From positions 62,001 to 126,000 of the forward strand of contig PERO01000008.1 of NCBI GenBank assembly GCA_002928875.1: 64,000 bases of DNA, read 5' to 3'. The notes beneath the pieces were generated by a model. That model saw nothing but the letters and a program-made list of their open reading frames with translations, did not search any database and was not told the DNA's origin. A program made the position numbers and the translations under genes. Origin of the DNA: Methylobacterium sp. (GTDB taxonomy: Bacteria > Pseudomonadota > Alphaproteobacteria > Rhizobiales > Beijerinckiaceae). Positions 10,265 to 19,067 of the stretch are shown piece after piece (the first letter of the stretch is position 1; each line of letters starts with the position of its first letter).

Positions 10265-11470
10265 ATGGATTTCACGATTTCACCGCTCATCGAGGATTTC
10301 CGCCAGCGGATCACGCGTTTCGTCGAGGATCACATCCTGCCGCTGGAGGCGGATCGCTCGGCATACGACGCGCATGAGAACATCCGGCCCGATGTGCTGG
10401 AACCCTTGCGCGCCCGCGCCCGCGCCGAGGGCCTGTGGTGCCTGCAGCTCGCACCGGAAACCGGCGGCCAGGGCCTCGGCAAGGTCGGCATGGCCGTGTG
10501 CTACGAGGCGATGAACCGCTCGATCTTCGGCCCTGTCGTGTTCAATTCCGCCGCGCCGGATGACGGCAACATGATGGTGCTGGAAAAGGTCGCGACCCCG
10601 GCCCAGAAAGAGCGCTGGCTCGCGCCGATCGTGGCCGGGAAAGTCCGTTCCGCCTTCGCGATGACCGAGCCGCATCCCGGCTCCGGCTCCGACCCCTCGA
10701 TGATGCTCACGAGAGCCACCCGCAAGGGCGAAAGCTACATCATCGAGGGCCGCAAATGGTTCATCACCGGCGCGGAGGATGCGCAGCATTTCATCCTGAT
10801 GGCGCGCACCTCGGAGGACCCGCGCAAGGGACTCTCGGCCTTCCTGTTCGATCGCGACACGCCCGGCTGGCGCATCGAGCGGCGCATCCCGATCATGGGT
10901 CCGGAGGAGCATGGCGGGCATTGCGAACTCGCCTTCGAGGGCCTGGAAATCCCGGTTTCGGACAGGCTGATGAACGAGGGCGACGGGCTGAAGCTCACGC
11001 AGATCCGCCTCGGCCCGGCGCGCCTCACGCATTGCATGCGCTGGCTCGGCCTCTCGAAGCGCTGCGTCGAGATCGCTCGCGCCTATGCGGAGGAGCGTTT
11101 TGCCTTCGGTGAGCGGCTTTCGAAGCGCGAGAGCATCCAGATGATGCTCGGCGATCTCGCGATGGAGATCGAGATCGGGCGGCTATTGGTGATGAAGGCG
11201 GCGTGGGAACTCGATCGCGGCGGCTTCGCCCGCAAGGAAGTCTCGATGGCGAAGGTGCATGTCGCCAATGTGCTGCACAAGGCGGCGGATGTCGCGATCC
11301 AGATCAACGGCGCGCGCGGCTATTCCAAGGATACGCCAATCGAATGGATCTACCGCTATGCGCGGCAGGCGAGGCTCGTCGATGGCGCGGATGACGTGCA
11401 TAAGATGGTGCTGAACCGCAATCTCGAGGCGGAAGGCAGCGATTTCTGGCACTGGCCGGTGGGCGCATGA
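10265..11470 (+). CDS. Acyl-CoA dehydrogenase family protein
   Basis: The 401-aa flavoprotein has the N-terminal helical domain, the FAMTEPHPGSGSDPSMM FAD/substrate motif and the C-terminal region ending in QINGARGYSKDTPIEWIYR, typical of ACAD10/11-like acyl-CoA dehydrogenases. In that subgroup the enzyme can act on phosphorylated 4-hydroxyacyl-CoA made by a partner APH-type kinase, eliminating phosphate to give the enoyl-CoA (known for mammalian ACAD10/11 and bacterial LvaC). Here the kinase gene follows directly (10 bp). That chemistry is inferred for this copy. Confidence 0.92.
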   Translation: MDFTISPLIEDFRQRITRFVEDHILPLEADRSAYDAHENIRPDVLEPLRARARAEGLWCLQLAPETGGQGLGKVGMAVCYEAMNRSIFGPVVFNSAAPDDGNMMVLEKVATPAQKERWLAPIVAGKVRSAFAMTEPHPGSGSDPSMMLTRATRKGESYIIEGRKWFITGAEDAQHFILMARTSEDPRKGLSAFLFDRDTPGWRIERRIPIMGPEEHGGHCELAFEGLEIPVSDRLMNEGDGLKLTQIRLGPARLTHCMRWLGLSKRCVEIARAYAEERFAFGERLSKRESIQMMLGDLAMEIEIGRLLVMKAAWELDRGGFARKEVSMAKVHVANVLHKAADVAIQINGARGYSKDTPIEWIYRYARQARLVDGADDVHKMVLNRNLEAEGSDFWHWPVGA

Positions 11471-11480
11471 GGGAAAGCCC

Positions 11481-12509
11481 ATGACCCTTGCCCCGGATTT
11501 CGACGAAAAGCCCTTCCGCGCCTTTCTCGAGGCGCGTTTCGGCCCGGCAGCGGATTACCGCCTCGAGCGCATCGCCGGCGGCCAATCGAACCCGACCTAT
11601 TTCGTCACCTATGGCGGGCAGCGGATGGTGTTGCGCAAGCAGCCCAATGGCCCGCTTCTCAAAGGCGCGCATGCGATCGACCGCGAGCATCGCGTGCTCG
11701 CCGCGCTTCATCCCGCCGGTGTGCCGGTGCCGCGCCCGGTGCTCTTCCACGCGACACCGGAGATCCTCGGCACGCCGTTCTACCTGATGGAGCGGGTGGA
11801 GGGCCGCGTCCTCTCCGATGGCGCCTTGCCGGAGGTGCCCGCCGGCGAGCGCCACGCGCTCTGGATGGGCCTCGCGGATGCGCTCGGGCATCTGCATCGC
11901 GTGCGCCCCGAGGCGGTCGGCCTCGCGGATTACGGCCGGCCCGGCAACTATTTCGAGCGGCAATTCGCGCGCTGGTCGAAGCAATGGCAGGAGAGCGCCA
12001 GCGATCCCATCCCCGAACTCGATGCACTCGCGCGCTGGCTCGGGGAGAACCTGCCGGCGGATGATGGCGCGGTCAGCCTCGCCCATGGCGATTACCGCAT
12101 GGGCAATGTCATCTTCCACCAGACGGAGCCGCGCGTCGTCGCGATCCTCGATTGGGAACTTTCGACGCTCGGGCATCCTCTGGCCGATCTCGGCTTCTGC
12201 GCCATGGCCTGGCACACCACGCCCGATGAATACGGCGGCATCCTCGGGCTTGATCTCGCGGAGAAGGGCCTGCCGAGCGAAAAAGCGTTCGTCGCGCGCT
12301 ATCGTGCGGCCAACCCGGCAGCGGCGGAATTGCTGCCCTTCCACAAGTCCTTTGCGCTGTTTCGCTTCGCGGTGATCTTCGTCGGCATCGCGGATCGAGC
12401 GAAGCAGGGCAATGCCTCGGGTGCGGATGCCGCAAAAATCGCGCCGCTTGCGCGACGATTCGCCATCCGCGGGCTGGAGATCATCGAGGGGCGGCACCCG
12501 GAACCGTGA
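11481..12509 (+). CDS. APH-family kinase, ACAD10/11 or LvaA-like
   Basis: A 342-aa aminoglycoside-phosphotransferase fold protein. It has the nucleotide-binding region GGQSNPTYFVTYGGQRMVLR, the catalytic-loop motif HGDYRMGN (His202-Asp204) and the Mg-binding ILDWELSTLGHPLADLG near residue 224. It is not an antibiotic-resistance enzyme by context: it is the last gene of an acyl-CoA operon, beside an ACAD. In mammalian ACAD10/11 and in the Pseudomonas levulinate pathway (LvaA) such a kinase phosphorylates 4-hydroxyacyl-CoA. That role is likely here but inferred. Confidence 0.9.
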   Translation: MTLAPDFDEKPFRAFLEARFGPAADYRLERIAGGQSNPTYFVTYGGQRMVLRKQPNGPLLKGAHAIDREHRVLAALHPAGVPVPRPVLFHATPEILGTPFYLMERVEGRVLSDGALPEVPAGERHALWMGLADALGHLHRVRPEAVGLADYGRPGNYFERQFARWSKQWQESASDPIPELDALARWLGENLPADDGAVSLAHGDYRMGNVIFHQTEPRVVAILDWELSTLGHPLADLGFCAMAWHTTPDEYGGILGLDLAEKGLPSEKAFVARYRAANPAAAELLPFHKSFALFRFAVIFVGIADRAKQGNASGADAAKIAPLARRFAIRGLEIIEGRHPEP

Positions 12510-12633
12510 TCGCAACTCGTGGTTCCGGCGGATCGTGCACAGGGTTTCGCCGGTTTCGAGCATCGCGGGGTGCGAAGCGACGGCCGACGATGATAATGTC
12601 GGCAAGCTCGCGCCCCATACAAACGGAATCCCC

Positions 12634-13746
12634 ATGTTCTCGACCGAATTGATGCTCGACCATATCCGCCGCTGGGTGGAGATCGAGACGCCGACCGAAC
12701 GCCCGGACCAGATCAACCGTCTCGTGGACGAGGTGTCGGACGACCACGCAAACCTCCCCGTGAGCCTCAAACGGGTGCCGGGCTCGGGCGGGTGCGGCGA
12801 CCACCTCATCGTGCGCTCGAACTGGGGGCGATCCGCGCCCGGCATCCTGGTGCTGAGCCATCTCGACACGGTTCATCCCATGGGCTTCATCGAGAGCCGC
12901 CTGCCCTATCGGGTCGAAGGCAATTCCGCTTACGGGCCCGGGATTTACGACATGAAATCCGGCGCGTGCCTCGCGCATCACGCGTTGCGGCAGACCGCCA
13001 TGAGCGGAACCGGCGTGCTGGGCGTCACGCATCTCTACGTCTCCGACGAGGAGATCGGCAGCCCGACCTCCCGCGCGATCATCGAGAAGCTGGGACGCGA
13101 GGCGAAATATGTGCTCGTCACCGAGCCGGCCCGCGATGGCGGCAAGATCGTCACGGCGCGCAAGGGCGTGGGCCGGTTCGACGTGACGATCCGGGGCGTC
13201 GCCTCCCATGCCGGTTCGAAGCCGCATGAGGGGCGCAGCGCGGTGCGCGAACTCGGGCATGTCATTCTCGCGCTCGAGGGCCTCTGCGACGAGAAGCGAG
13301 GCATCACCGTGACGGTCGGCGTCGTCTCCGGCGGATCGAAGGCGAATGTCATCCCCGATCTCGCGCAGGCCGCGGTGGATCTGCGCGTGCCCAGCCTGGA
13401 AGCCGCGGAGGAGATGGTCGCGCGCATTCTCGGCCTCAAGCCCCGCACCGAGGGCGTGACGATCACGGTGACGGGTGGGCTGAACCGCCCGCCTTTCGAG
13501 CAATCCCGCGGTTCGAAGGCCCTGTTCGATCACGCCCATGCCCTGGCCGCCGAAATCGGCTTCAGGCTCGAAGGCGTGCATACCGGCGGCGGATCGGACG
13601 GCAATTTCACCGCCCCCTTTGCGCCGACACTCGATGGCCTCGGGCCGGATGGCCTCGGCGCGCATACCGATCACGAGCAGATCTTCATCGACACGCTGGC
13701 ACCGCGCGCAGCCCTTCTGGCGCGCCTGTTCCAGACCCTGCGTTGA
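12634..13746 (+). CDS. M20-family metallopeptidase (carboxypeptidase G2-like)
   Basis: The 370-aa product carries the M20 zinc-site motifs in order: LSHLDTVHP, then GPGIYDMKSG with the bridging aspartate, and SDEEIGS with the catalytic glutamate and a zinc ligand. A dimerisation domain follows (RGVASHAGSKPHEGRSA) and then the C-terminal GGGSDGNFTA ligand region. This pattern is closest to glutamate carboxypeptidase/CPG2-type M20A enzymes. No signal peptide is evident with the ATG at 12634. It is 124 bp beyond the catabolic operon and probably an independent unit; substrate is unknown. Confidence 0.88.
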   Translation: MFSTELMLDHIRRWVEIETPTERPDQINRLVDEVSDDHANLPVSLKRVPGSGGCGDHLIVRSNWGRSAPGILVLSHLDTVHPMGFIESRLPYRVEGNSAYGPGIYDMKSGACLAHHALRQTAMSGTGVLGVTHLYVSDEEIGSPTSRAIIEKLGREAKYVLVTEPARDGGKIVTARKGVGRFDVTIRGVASHAGSKPHEGRSAVRELGHVILALEGLCDEKRGITVTVGVVSGGSKANVIPDLAQAAVDLRVPSLEAAEEMVARILGLKPRTEGVTITVTGGLNRPPFEQSRGSKALFDHAHALAAEIGFRLEGVHTGGGSDGNFTAPFAPTLDGLGPDGLGAHTDHEQIFIDTLAPRAALLARLFQTLR

Positions 13747-13754
13747 GAAAGGCG

Positions 13755-14420
13755 CTAGATCGTCATCGCGTAGGCGATGGCCGCGTAATGGCAGCCGGCG
13801 GCGACCGAGACGAAACTGTGCCAGATCACGTTGTTGAAGAGCAGGGACTTCCAGGCATAGAACGCCACGCCGACGACATAGATCACCCCGCCCGCGAGCA
13901 GGAGATAGAGCGTCGGCCCGGGCAGGTTCTCGATCATCGGGCGCAAGGCGATCATCGCCGAGCCGCCGAGCAGGATATAGATCGCGATCGAGAGCCGATC
14001 GAACCGGCCGGGCAAGGCCACCTTCAGCACGATGCCGGCGATCGCGCCGGCCCAGACGATCACCCCGAGCGTGATCGCCCAGAACGGATCGCCGAGCAGC
14101 ACGAGCAGCGGCGTATAGGTGCCGGCGATCATGAGATAGATCGCGGAATGATCGAAGCGCCGGAGCACCCATTTCAGCGGCGAGGTGGGCACCAGATTGT
14201 AGGCCGCGGAAAAGCCGAACATCGCGAGCAGGCCGATGCCGTAGATCACCACCGCCGACAATTCGAGGCCGCCACGCTTCAGCAGCACGAGCATGATCAG
14301 CACCGCGAGCCCGATGATCGAGGCCAGCAGGGCCACCGCATGCAACAGCCCATCTGCGATCAGTTCGCCCTGGCTGAAGGGGCGGCGTGTCATGCGCGGG
14401 TGATTGGCGGGCAGGGTCAT
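13755..14420 (-). CDS. Haemolysin III / PAQR-family membrane protein
   Basis: A 221-aa protein with seven hydrophobic segments and the family motifs: the early histidine in IADGLLHAVALLASI, the stretch RRFDHSAIYLMIAGTYTP, and the C-terminal HSFVSVAAGCHYAAI. Bacterial members are often annotated as haemolysin III but are integral membrane proteins of uncertain activity. The gene is convergent with the M20 peptidase, with only 8 bp between stops, and it may share a promoter with nothing else nearby. Confidence 0.92.
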   Translation of the reverse strand: MTLPANHPRMTRRPFSQGELIADGLLHAVALLASIIGLAVLIMLVLLKRGGLELSAVVIYGIGLLAMFGFSAAYNLVPTSPLKWVLRRFDHSAIYLMIAGTYTPLLVLLGDPFWAITLGVIVWAGAIAGIVLKVALPGRFDRLSIAIYILLGGSAMIALRPMIENLPGPTLYLLLAGGVIYVVGVAFYAWKSLLFNNVIWHSFVSVAAGCHYAAIAYAMTI

Positions 14421-14550
14421 CGTGTCGTCCAGCGGGTTGTACCGCGAAGGCTAACCGGTTCGGCGCGCGACGCAAAGGGTCGTTGAGACCGCACCACGGA
14501 TTCATCCCCGGCCGGGCACCGGGACGAGGCACCCTGCCGCAGATCCGGGC

Positions 14551-16173
14551 CTAGGCGCGCAGGCCCGGCGCCTCGCGACCGGTGATCGCGACATATTCGG
14601 CATAACCGCCATCGAAGCTGTGGGCCCCCTCCGGCGTCACTTCCAGCAGGCGGTTCGACAGGGCGCTGAGGAAGCGCCGGTCATGGCTCACGAAGATCAT
14701 CGTGCCCTCGTATTCGGCGAGTGCCGCGATCAGCATCTCCTTCGTCGCCATGTCGAGATGGTTGGTGGGCTCGTCGAGCACGAGGAAATTCGGCGGATCA
14801 TAGAGCATGCGCGCCATGCTGAGCCGCGCCTTCTCCCCGCCCGAGAGCACGCGGCAGCGCTTGTCGATATCCATGCCGGAAAAGCCGAAGCACCCCGCGA
14901 GCGCGCGCAGCGAGCCTTGCGGCGCATGCGGAAAGGCGCCTTCCAGAGACTCGAACACGGTCTCGTCGCCATCGAGCAATTCCATCGCGTGCTGCGCGAA
15001 ATAGCCCATCTTCACGCTCGATCCCACCGTCACCGAGCCCGCATCGGGATCGGACGCGCCGGCGATCAGCTTCAGCAGGGTGGACTTTCCGGCCCCGTTC
15101 ACACCGAGCACGCACCAGCGCTCCTTGCGGCGGATGCCGAAATCGAGCCCGTCATAGATCACGCGGCTGCCATAGGCCTTGCGGACATTCTTCAGCGTCG
15201 CGACATCATCGCCGGAGCGCGGCGGGGACTGGAACTCGAACACCACGCTCTGGCGGCGCTTCGGCGGCTCGACGCGATCGATCTTCTCGAGCTTCTTCAC
15301 CCGGCTCTGCACCTGCGCGGCGTGGCTCGCGCGCGCCTTGAAGCGCTCGATGAAGGCGAGTTCCTTGGCGAGCATGGCCTGCTGGCGCTCGAACTGCGCC
15401 TGCTGCTGCTTCTCGGCCAGCGCGCGCTGCTGTTCGTAGAACGTGAAATTGCCGGAATAGGAGGTGAGCGTCCCGCCATCGATCTCGACGATCTTGTTGA
15501 CGATGCGGTTCATGAATTCGCGGTCATGCGAGGTGAGCATCAGCGCACCCTCGAAGCCCTTCAGGAAATTCTCGAGCCAGATCAGGCTTTCGAGATCGAG
15601 ATGGTTCGAGGGTTCGTCGAGCAGCATCACGTCGGGCCGCATCAGCAGGATGCGCGCGAGCGCCACGCGCATCTTCCAGCCGCCGGAGAGCTTGCCGACA
15701 TCGCCCTCCATCATCTCGGTTGTGAAGCCGAGGCCGCCCAGCACCTCGCGGGCGCGGCCATCGAGCGCATAGCCGTCGAGTTCCTCGAAACGGGCCTGCA
15801 CCTCGCCATAGCGCGCGACGAGGCTTTCCATCTCGTCGGCGCGATCGGGATCGGCGAAGGCGGCTTCGAGGGATGCGAGTTCCATGGCAACAGCGCTCAC
15901 CGGCCCCGCGCCATCCATCACCTCGGCCAGCGCGCTGCGCCCCTTCATGTCGCCGACATCCTGGCTGAAATAGCCGATCAGCAGGCCACGCTCGACCGAG
16001 ACCTGCCCCTCATCGGGACTTTCCTCGCCGGTGATCAGCCGAAACAGCGTGGTTTTCCCCGCGCCATTGGGACCGACGAGGCCGATCTTCTCGCCCTTGA
16101 GCAACGAGGCCGAGGCCTCGATGAAGACGATCTGGTGGCCGTTCTGCTTGGAGATGGAATCGAGACGGATCAT
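14551..16173 (-). CDS. ABC-F family ATP-binding protein
   Basis: A 540-aa soluble protein with two ABC ATPase domains and no membrane segments. The first domain has Walker A GPNGAGKTT and signature KLSGGWKMRVALAR; the second has Walker A GVNGAGKST, signature VLSGGEKARLSMAR and Walker B FLVLDEPTNHLD. A charged linker rich in Gln/Glu/Lys separates them, as in ABC-F translation factors (EttA/Uup/YbiT group), which act on the ribosome. It lies 67 bp after the TspO gene on the same strand. Confidence 0.93.
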   Translation of the reverse strand: MIRLDSISKQNGHQIVFIEASASLLKGEKIGLVGPNGAGKTTLFRLITGEESPDEGQVSVERGLLIGYFSQDVGDMKGRSALAEVMDGAGPVSAVAMELASLEAAFADPDRADEMESLVARYGEVQARFEELDGYALDGRAREVLGGLGFTTEMMEGDVGKLSGGWKMRVALARILLMRPDVMLLDEPSNHLDLESLIWLENFLKGFEGALMLTSHDREFMNRIVNKIVEIDGGTLTSYSGNFTFYEQQRALAEKQQQAQFERQQAMLAKELAFIERFKARASHAAQVQSRVKKLEKIDRVEPPKRRQSVVFEFQSPPRSGDDVATLKNVRKAYGSRVIYDGLDFGIRRKERWCVLGVNGAGKSTLLKLIAGASDPDAGSVTVGSSVKMGYFAQHAMELLDGDETVFESLEGAFPHAPQGSLRALAGCFGFSGMDIDKRCRVLSGGEKARLSMARMLYDPPNFLVLDEPTNHLDMATKEMLIAALAEYEGTMIFVSHDRRFLSALSNRLLEVTPEGAHSFDGGYAEYVAITGREAPGLRA

Positions 16174-16239
16174 CCGGCGCTCTTAGAGCAAGGCGTTCCA
16201 TGACGAAAGCGCCGCTTCGGCCCAATCCGGCGGGGATGG

Positions 16240-16779
16240 TCAGGCGGCGCCCTGCCCGCGCGGCCCGTTCATCTGCAGAAGGCGGTAGTTCAGCACCGCC
16301 GCGATGGTGACCCAGACGAGATACGGCACGAGCAGAAGGGCCGCGAGCAGGCTGAAGGGCGCGAAGGCGACAATCACGGCGGCAATGATCGCCCAGAGGC
16401 CGATCACCTCGACCATGGCCCAATCCAGCCGTTTCAGCCCGAAAAACAGGAACGACCATACCGCATTCACCACGAGATGGATGACGTAGAGCGCCAGCGC
16501 GGGCCAGGCCGCAAGCCCGGCGGCTTCCCAGACCAGCCATCCCGAAACGGCGATGGCGCAGAACAGCACCGTCCAGACGATGGGAAATGCGATATTCGGC
16601 GGGGTCCAGGTCGGCTTGCGCAGGTTCGCGTACCATTCCCCGGGGCGGAACATCGCGCCGGAGGACGCGGTCGCGACGTTCAGCGCGGCAAAAACGATCA
16701 GAGACAGGGCTGACGACAAGACCATTCCCTTCGAAGGTGGCGCGACCGGAAATGGAACAACGGGCCGGACATGCGGCAT
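16240..16779 (-). CDS. TspO/MBR-family membrane protein (first copy, outside the PGC core)
   Basis: About 179 aa with five hydrophobic segments and the TspO signature: WYANLRKPTWTPPN, FPIVWTVLF, then VNAVWSFLFFGLKRLDWAMV. TspO proteins bind tetrapyrroles such as protoporphyrin IX. I chose the ATG at 16779 (MPHVRPVV); an internal ATG at 16725 (MVLSSALS) and an upstream in-frame ATG at 16848 are alternatives, and no start has a clean ribosome site. A second, distinct tspO lies in the PGC at 44.4-44.9 kb, so the roles of the two probably differ. Confidence 0.9.
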   Translation of the reverse strand: MPHVRPVVPFPVAPPSKGMVLSSALSLIVFAALNVATASSGAMFRPGEWYANLRKPTWTPPNIAFPIVWTVLFCAIAVSGWLVWEAAGLAAWPALALYVIHLVVNAVWSFLFFGLKRLDWAMVEVIGLWAIIAAVIVAFAPFSLLAALLLVPYLVWVTIAAVLNYRLLQMNGPRGQGAA

Positions 16780-16885
16780 GTTCGGGTCGCGCCAGCCATT
16801 TAAGCGCAATACCCCCGGATTGACACGGGAAAATCCTGCGCCACTCACTTCCGGCCGCGAACCACCACCTTCGCCACAGGCGAAA

Positions 16886-17509
16886 TCAGCGTCCGGCCGT
16901 CGTCAGCGCCGCACCGATGCCGACGAAGGTTCCGCCGGTGATGCGGTTGAAGGCACGGCCATGGCGCAGAAGCCAGGGCGCGATGCGATGGGCGAGACCG
17001 GCCAGCATGAATTCATAGAGGATTTCCACGACGACGAACGTGCCGCCGAGCACGAGCAATTGCGTGAGAAACGGCACGCCGGGCGTCATGAATTGCGGCA
17101 TGAACGCCGCGAAGAAGATGATCCCCTTGGGGTTCGACACCGCAACGAGAAACCCCTCGCTGAACAGGCGGAAACCCGATTCAACCGGCCGATCCGCTCC
17201 GCTCGCCTGCGGCGCGAGTACGGGTGACGGCGCGCGCCAGAGCTGCACCCCGAGGAAGACGAGATAGGCCGCGCCGAGCCATTTCGCGATCGTGAAGGCG
17301 GTCTCGGACGCGACAAGCAGCGCGCCCATACCCGCCAGCGACACGGCGATCAGCACGAAGAAGCCAAGCCCGCCACCGACGATCGTGAACGCCGCGCGCC
17401 GAAAGCCGAACCGGGCGCCATGCGTCAGCGCCAGAAGTCCGTTAGGGCCCGGCGTGAGGGAAAGCCCGGTCGCCGCGACCAGATAGAGAAGCCACAATTC
17501 GATGCTCAT
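16886..17509 (-). CDS. LysE/RhtB-family amino-acid exporter
   Basis: A 207-aa inner-membrane protein with about six hydrophobic segments. The N-terminus MSIELWLLYLVAATGLSLTP leads into PGPNGLLALTHGARFGFRRA, the conserved P-G-P block of LysE/RhtB transporters; the central FSEGFLVAVSNPKGIIFFAA is also typical. The ATG at 17509 is preferred over upstream in-frame starts, whose extra residues are Arg/Pro-rich. Transport substrate is not predictable. The start faces the sensor-kinase gene. Confidence 0.92.
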   Translation of the reverse strand: MSIELWLLYLVAATGLSLTPGPNGLLALTHGARFGFRRAAFTIVGGGLGFFVLIAVSLAGMGALLVASETAFTIAKWLGAAYLVFLGVQLWRAPSPVLAPQASGADRPVESGFRLFSEGFLVAVSNPKGIIFFAAFMPQFMTPGVPFLTQLLVLGGTFVVVEILYEFMLAGLAHRIAPWLLRHGRAFNRITGGTFVGIGAALTTAGR

Positions 17510-17723
17510 GCGGCAGGCTAACCGCGTGGCGCAAGGCCTGACAAGGCCCGGCTGCGCCGAGGGCCGGAAAAGCGGGGGACGAACCGCATCCGAGCCGCGC
17601 CATCGGCCGATCAGCGGTTGCACCGGAAGCCGGCCATGCAATCGCGCGGCACGCGGAGAGGACATCGCCGCCGGGCAATGTTACATGCTTTGCCCTTGTG
17701 CGTCTGATGCAGGGTTCTGCGGC

Positions 17724-19067
17724 ATGCCGATTACAGGCCGAATTGTCATCCGGTGGGCGGCGGCCATGCTGGTCGTCGGCCTTGCCGCACTCGGCATCAT
17801 CGTGCTCGCAACGCTCTGGCTGAACACGCGGGCGGAGCGGCATCTCGAGGATTCGGTCGCGGCCACCGTGCTGCGCCAATCGGCGGAAGGCTTGCGCGGC
17901 GCCCTGCTCGGTGCCGAGGCCAGCCAGCGCGGCTATGTGCTGACCGGCAACGAGATTTATCTCTCGCCCTATGACGCGGCCCAGACCAGCGCGCTCGAGG
18001 AACTGGAACGCATCCGCACCCAGCTCGGTGCCCGGCCGGACAAGGCGCGGCTGGTGGCCGATCTCTCCCGCGTGGTCACGGCGAAGCTCGCGGAGATGCG
18101 CACGCTGATCGCGCTGAAATCGGAGCGGCGCGATGCCGAGATCTGGCCCATCCTGAACACGAATGCCGGCAAGGCGCTGATGGACGAAGCCAGCGTCTAT
18201 CTCAACGGCATCAGCCTCGAGGCAGACGAGAACGTGGAAGCCGGCATCCGCGAGCAAAGCGAGAATGCGCTGCTCTTGCGCGCCGTGTCGCTTCTCGCCG
18301 TGCTGGTCATCGCCCTTGTCGCGGGCGTGATGGCGGTCGTCGTGCGGCGCTATGCGGCGGATATCCTCGCCGCCCGCAATGCCATCGCCGCGGCGAACGA
18401 AACGCTGGAACTGCGCGTGGTCGAGCGCACCGCGCAGCTCTCGCAGGCGCGCGACCGGGCCGAGATGCTGCTGGCGGAAGTGAACCACCGCGTCTCGAAT
18501 TCGCTCTCGCTGGTCACGTCGCTGATCCGGCTGCAGCTGCGCGCCATGAAGGACAACACGGCGCGCAAGGCGCTGGAGCAGACCGAGGCGCGCATCCAGG
18601 CCATCGCCCAGATGCACAAGATGCTGTTCACCTCCGGCGCCATCGGCGAGGTCGCGGCCGATCAGTATCTGAACGTGGTGATGCAGCACCTGCGCGACAC
18701 GGTGGGTGCCGAGCGCGGCGGCATCCGGTTACAGTGGCAGTTCGAACCGCTGACGCTCAGCACGAGCGATGCCATCCATTGCGGCATCATCGCCACGGAA
18801 TGGGTCACCAACGCCTACAAATATGCCTATCCGGAGCAGGATGGCGCAATCCGGGTCCGCCTGGCCCGCGAAGGCGGGGCGGTCGTGCTCTCGGTCACGG
18901 ATGACGGGGTCGGCGGCAGCGTCACCGAGCCGGCGAAAGGGACGGGCCTCGGCACGCGCGTCGTCGCGGCCATCGCATCGCAGATGCAGGCGCAGGTGGA
19001 ACATCGGGACGGGGATCCGGGTTTCGAAGCGCGACTGACTCTCCTCTCGAAGGAACATGCTGCATGA
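17724..19067 (+). CDS. Membrane sensor histidine kinase with CHASE3-type sensor and HWE/HisKA_2 kinase
   Basis: The 447-aa protein has a first membrane helix at residues about 10-32 and an extracytoplasmic helical domain of the CHASE3 type (GAEASQRGYVLTGNEIYLSPY). A second helix lies near residues 192-210. A coiled-coil linker (ERTAQLSQARDRAEMLLAEV) then leads to the kinase. The phospho-acceptor is His255 in EVNHRVSNSL, the HisKA_2/HWE signature; the ATPase has the N-box EWVTNAYKYAYP and GTGLGTRVV. The stop overlaps the next gene's start by 4 bp, so kinase and periplasmic binding protein are co-translated and may form one sensing unit. No response-regulator gene is adjacent. Confidence 0.9.
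   Translation: MPITGRIVIRWAAAMLVVGLAALGIIVLATLWLNTRAERHLEDSVAATVLRQSAEGLRGALLGAEASQRGYVLTGNEIYLSPYDAAQTSALEELERIRTQLGARPDKARLVADLSRVVTAKLAEMRTLIALKSERRDAEIWPILNTNAGKALMDEASVYLNGISLEADENVEAGIREQSENALLLRAVSLLAVLVIALVAGVMAVVVRRYAADILAARNAIAAANETLELRVVERTAQLSQARDRAEMLLAEVNHRVSNSLSLVTSLIRLQLRAMKDNTARKALEQTEARIQAIAQMHKMLFTSGAIGEVAADQYLNVVMQHLRDTVGAERGGIRLQWQFEPLTLSTSDAIHCGIIATEWVTNAYKYAYPEQDGAIRVRLAREGGAVVLSVTDDGVGGSVTEPAKGTGLGTRVVAAIASQMQAQVEHRDGDPGFEARLTLLSKEHAA

Noticed and set aside
11481..12509. Aminoglycoside-resistance gene
   Set aside because: The APH fold is present, but operon context with acyl-CoA enzymes points to a metabolic kinase.
13755..14420. Haemolysin or virulence factor
   Set aside because: The family name is historical; this is a PAQR-like membrane protein common in non-pathogens.
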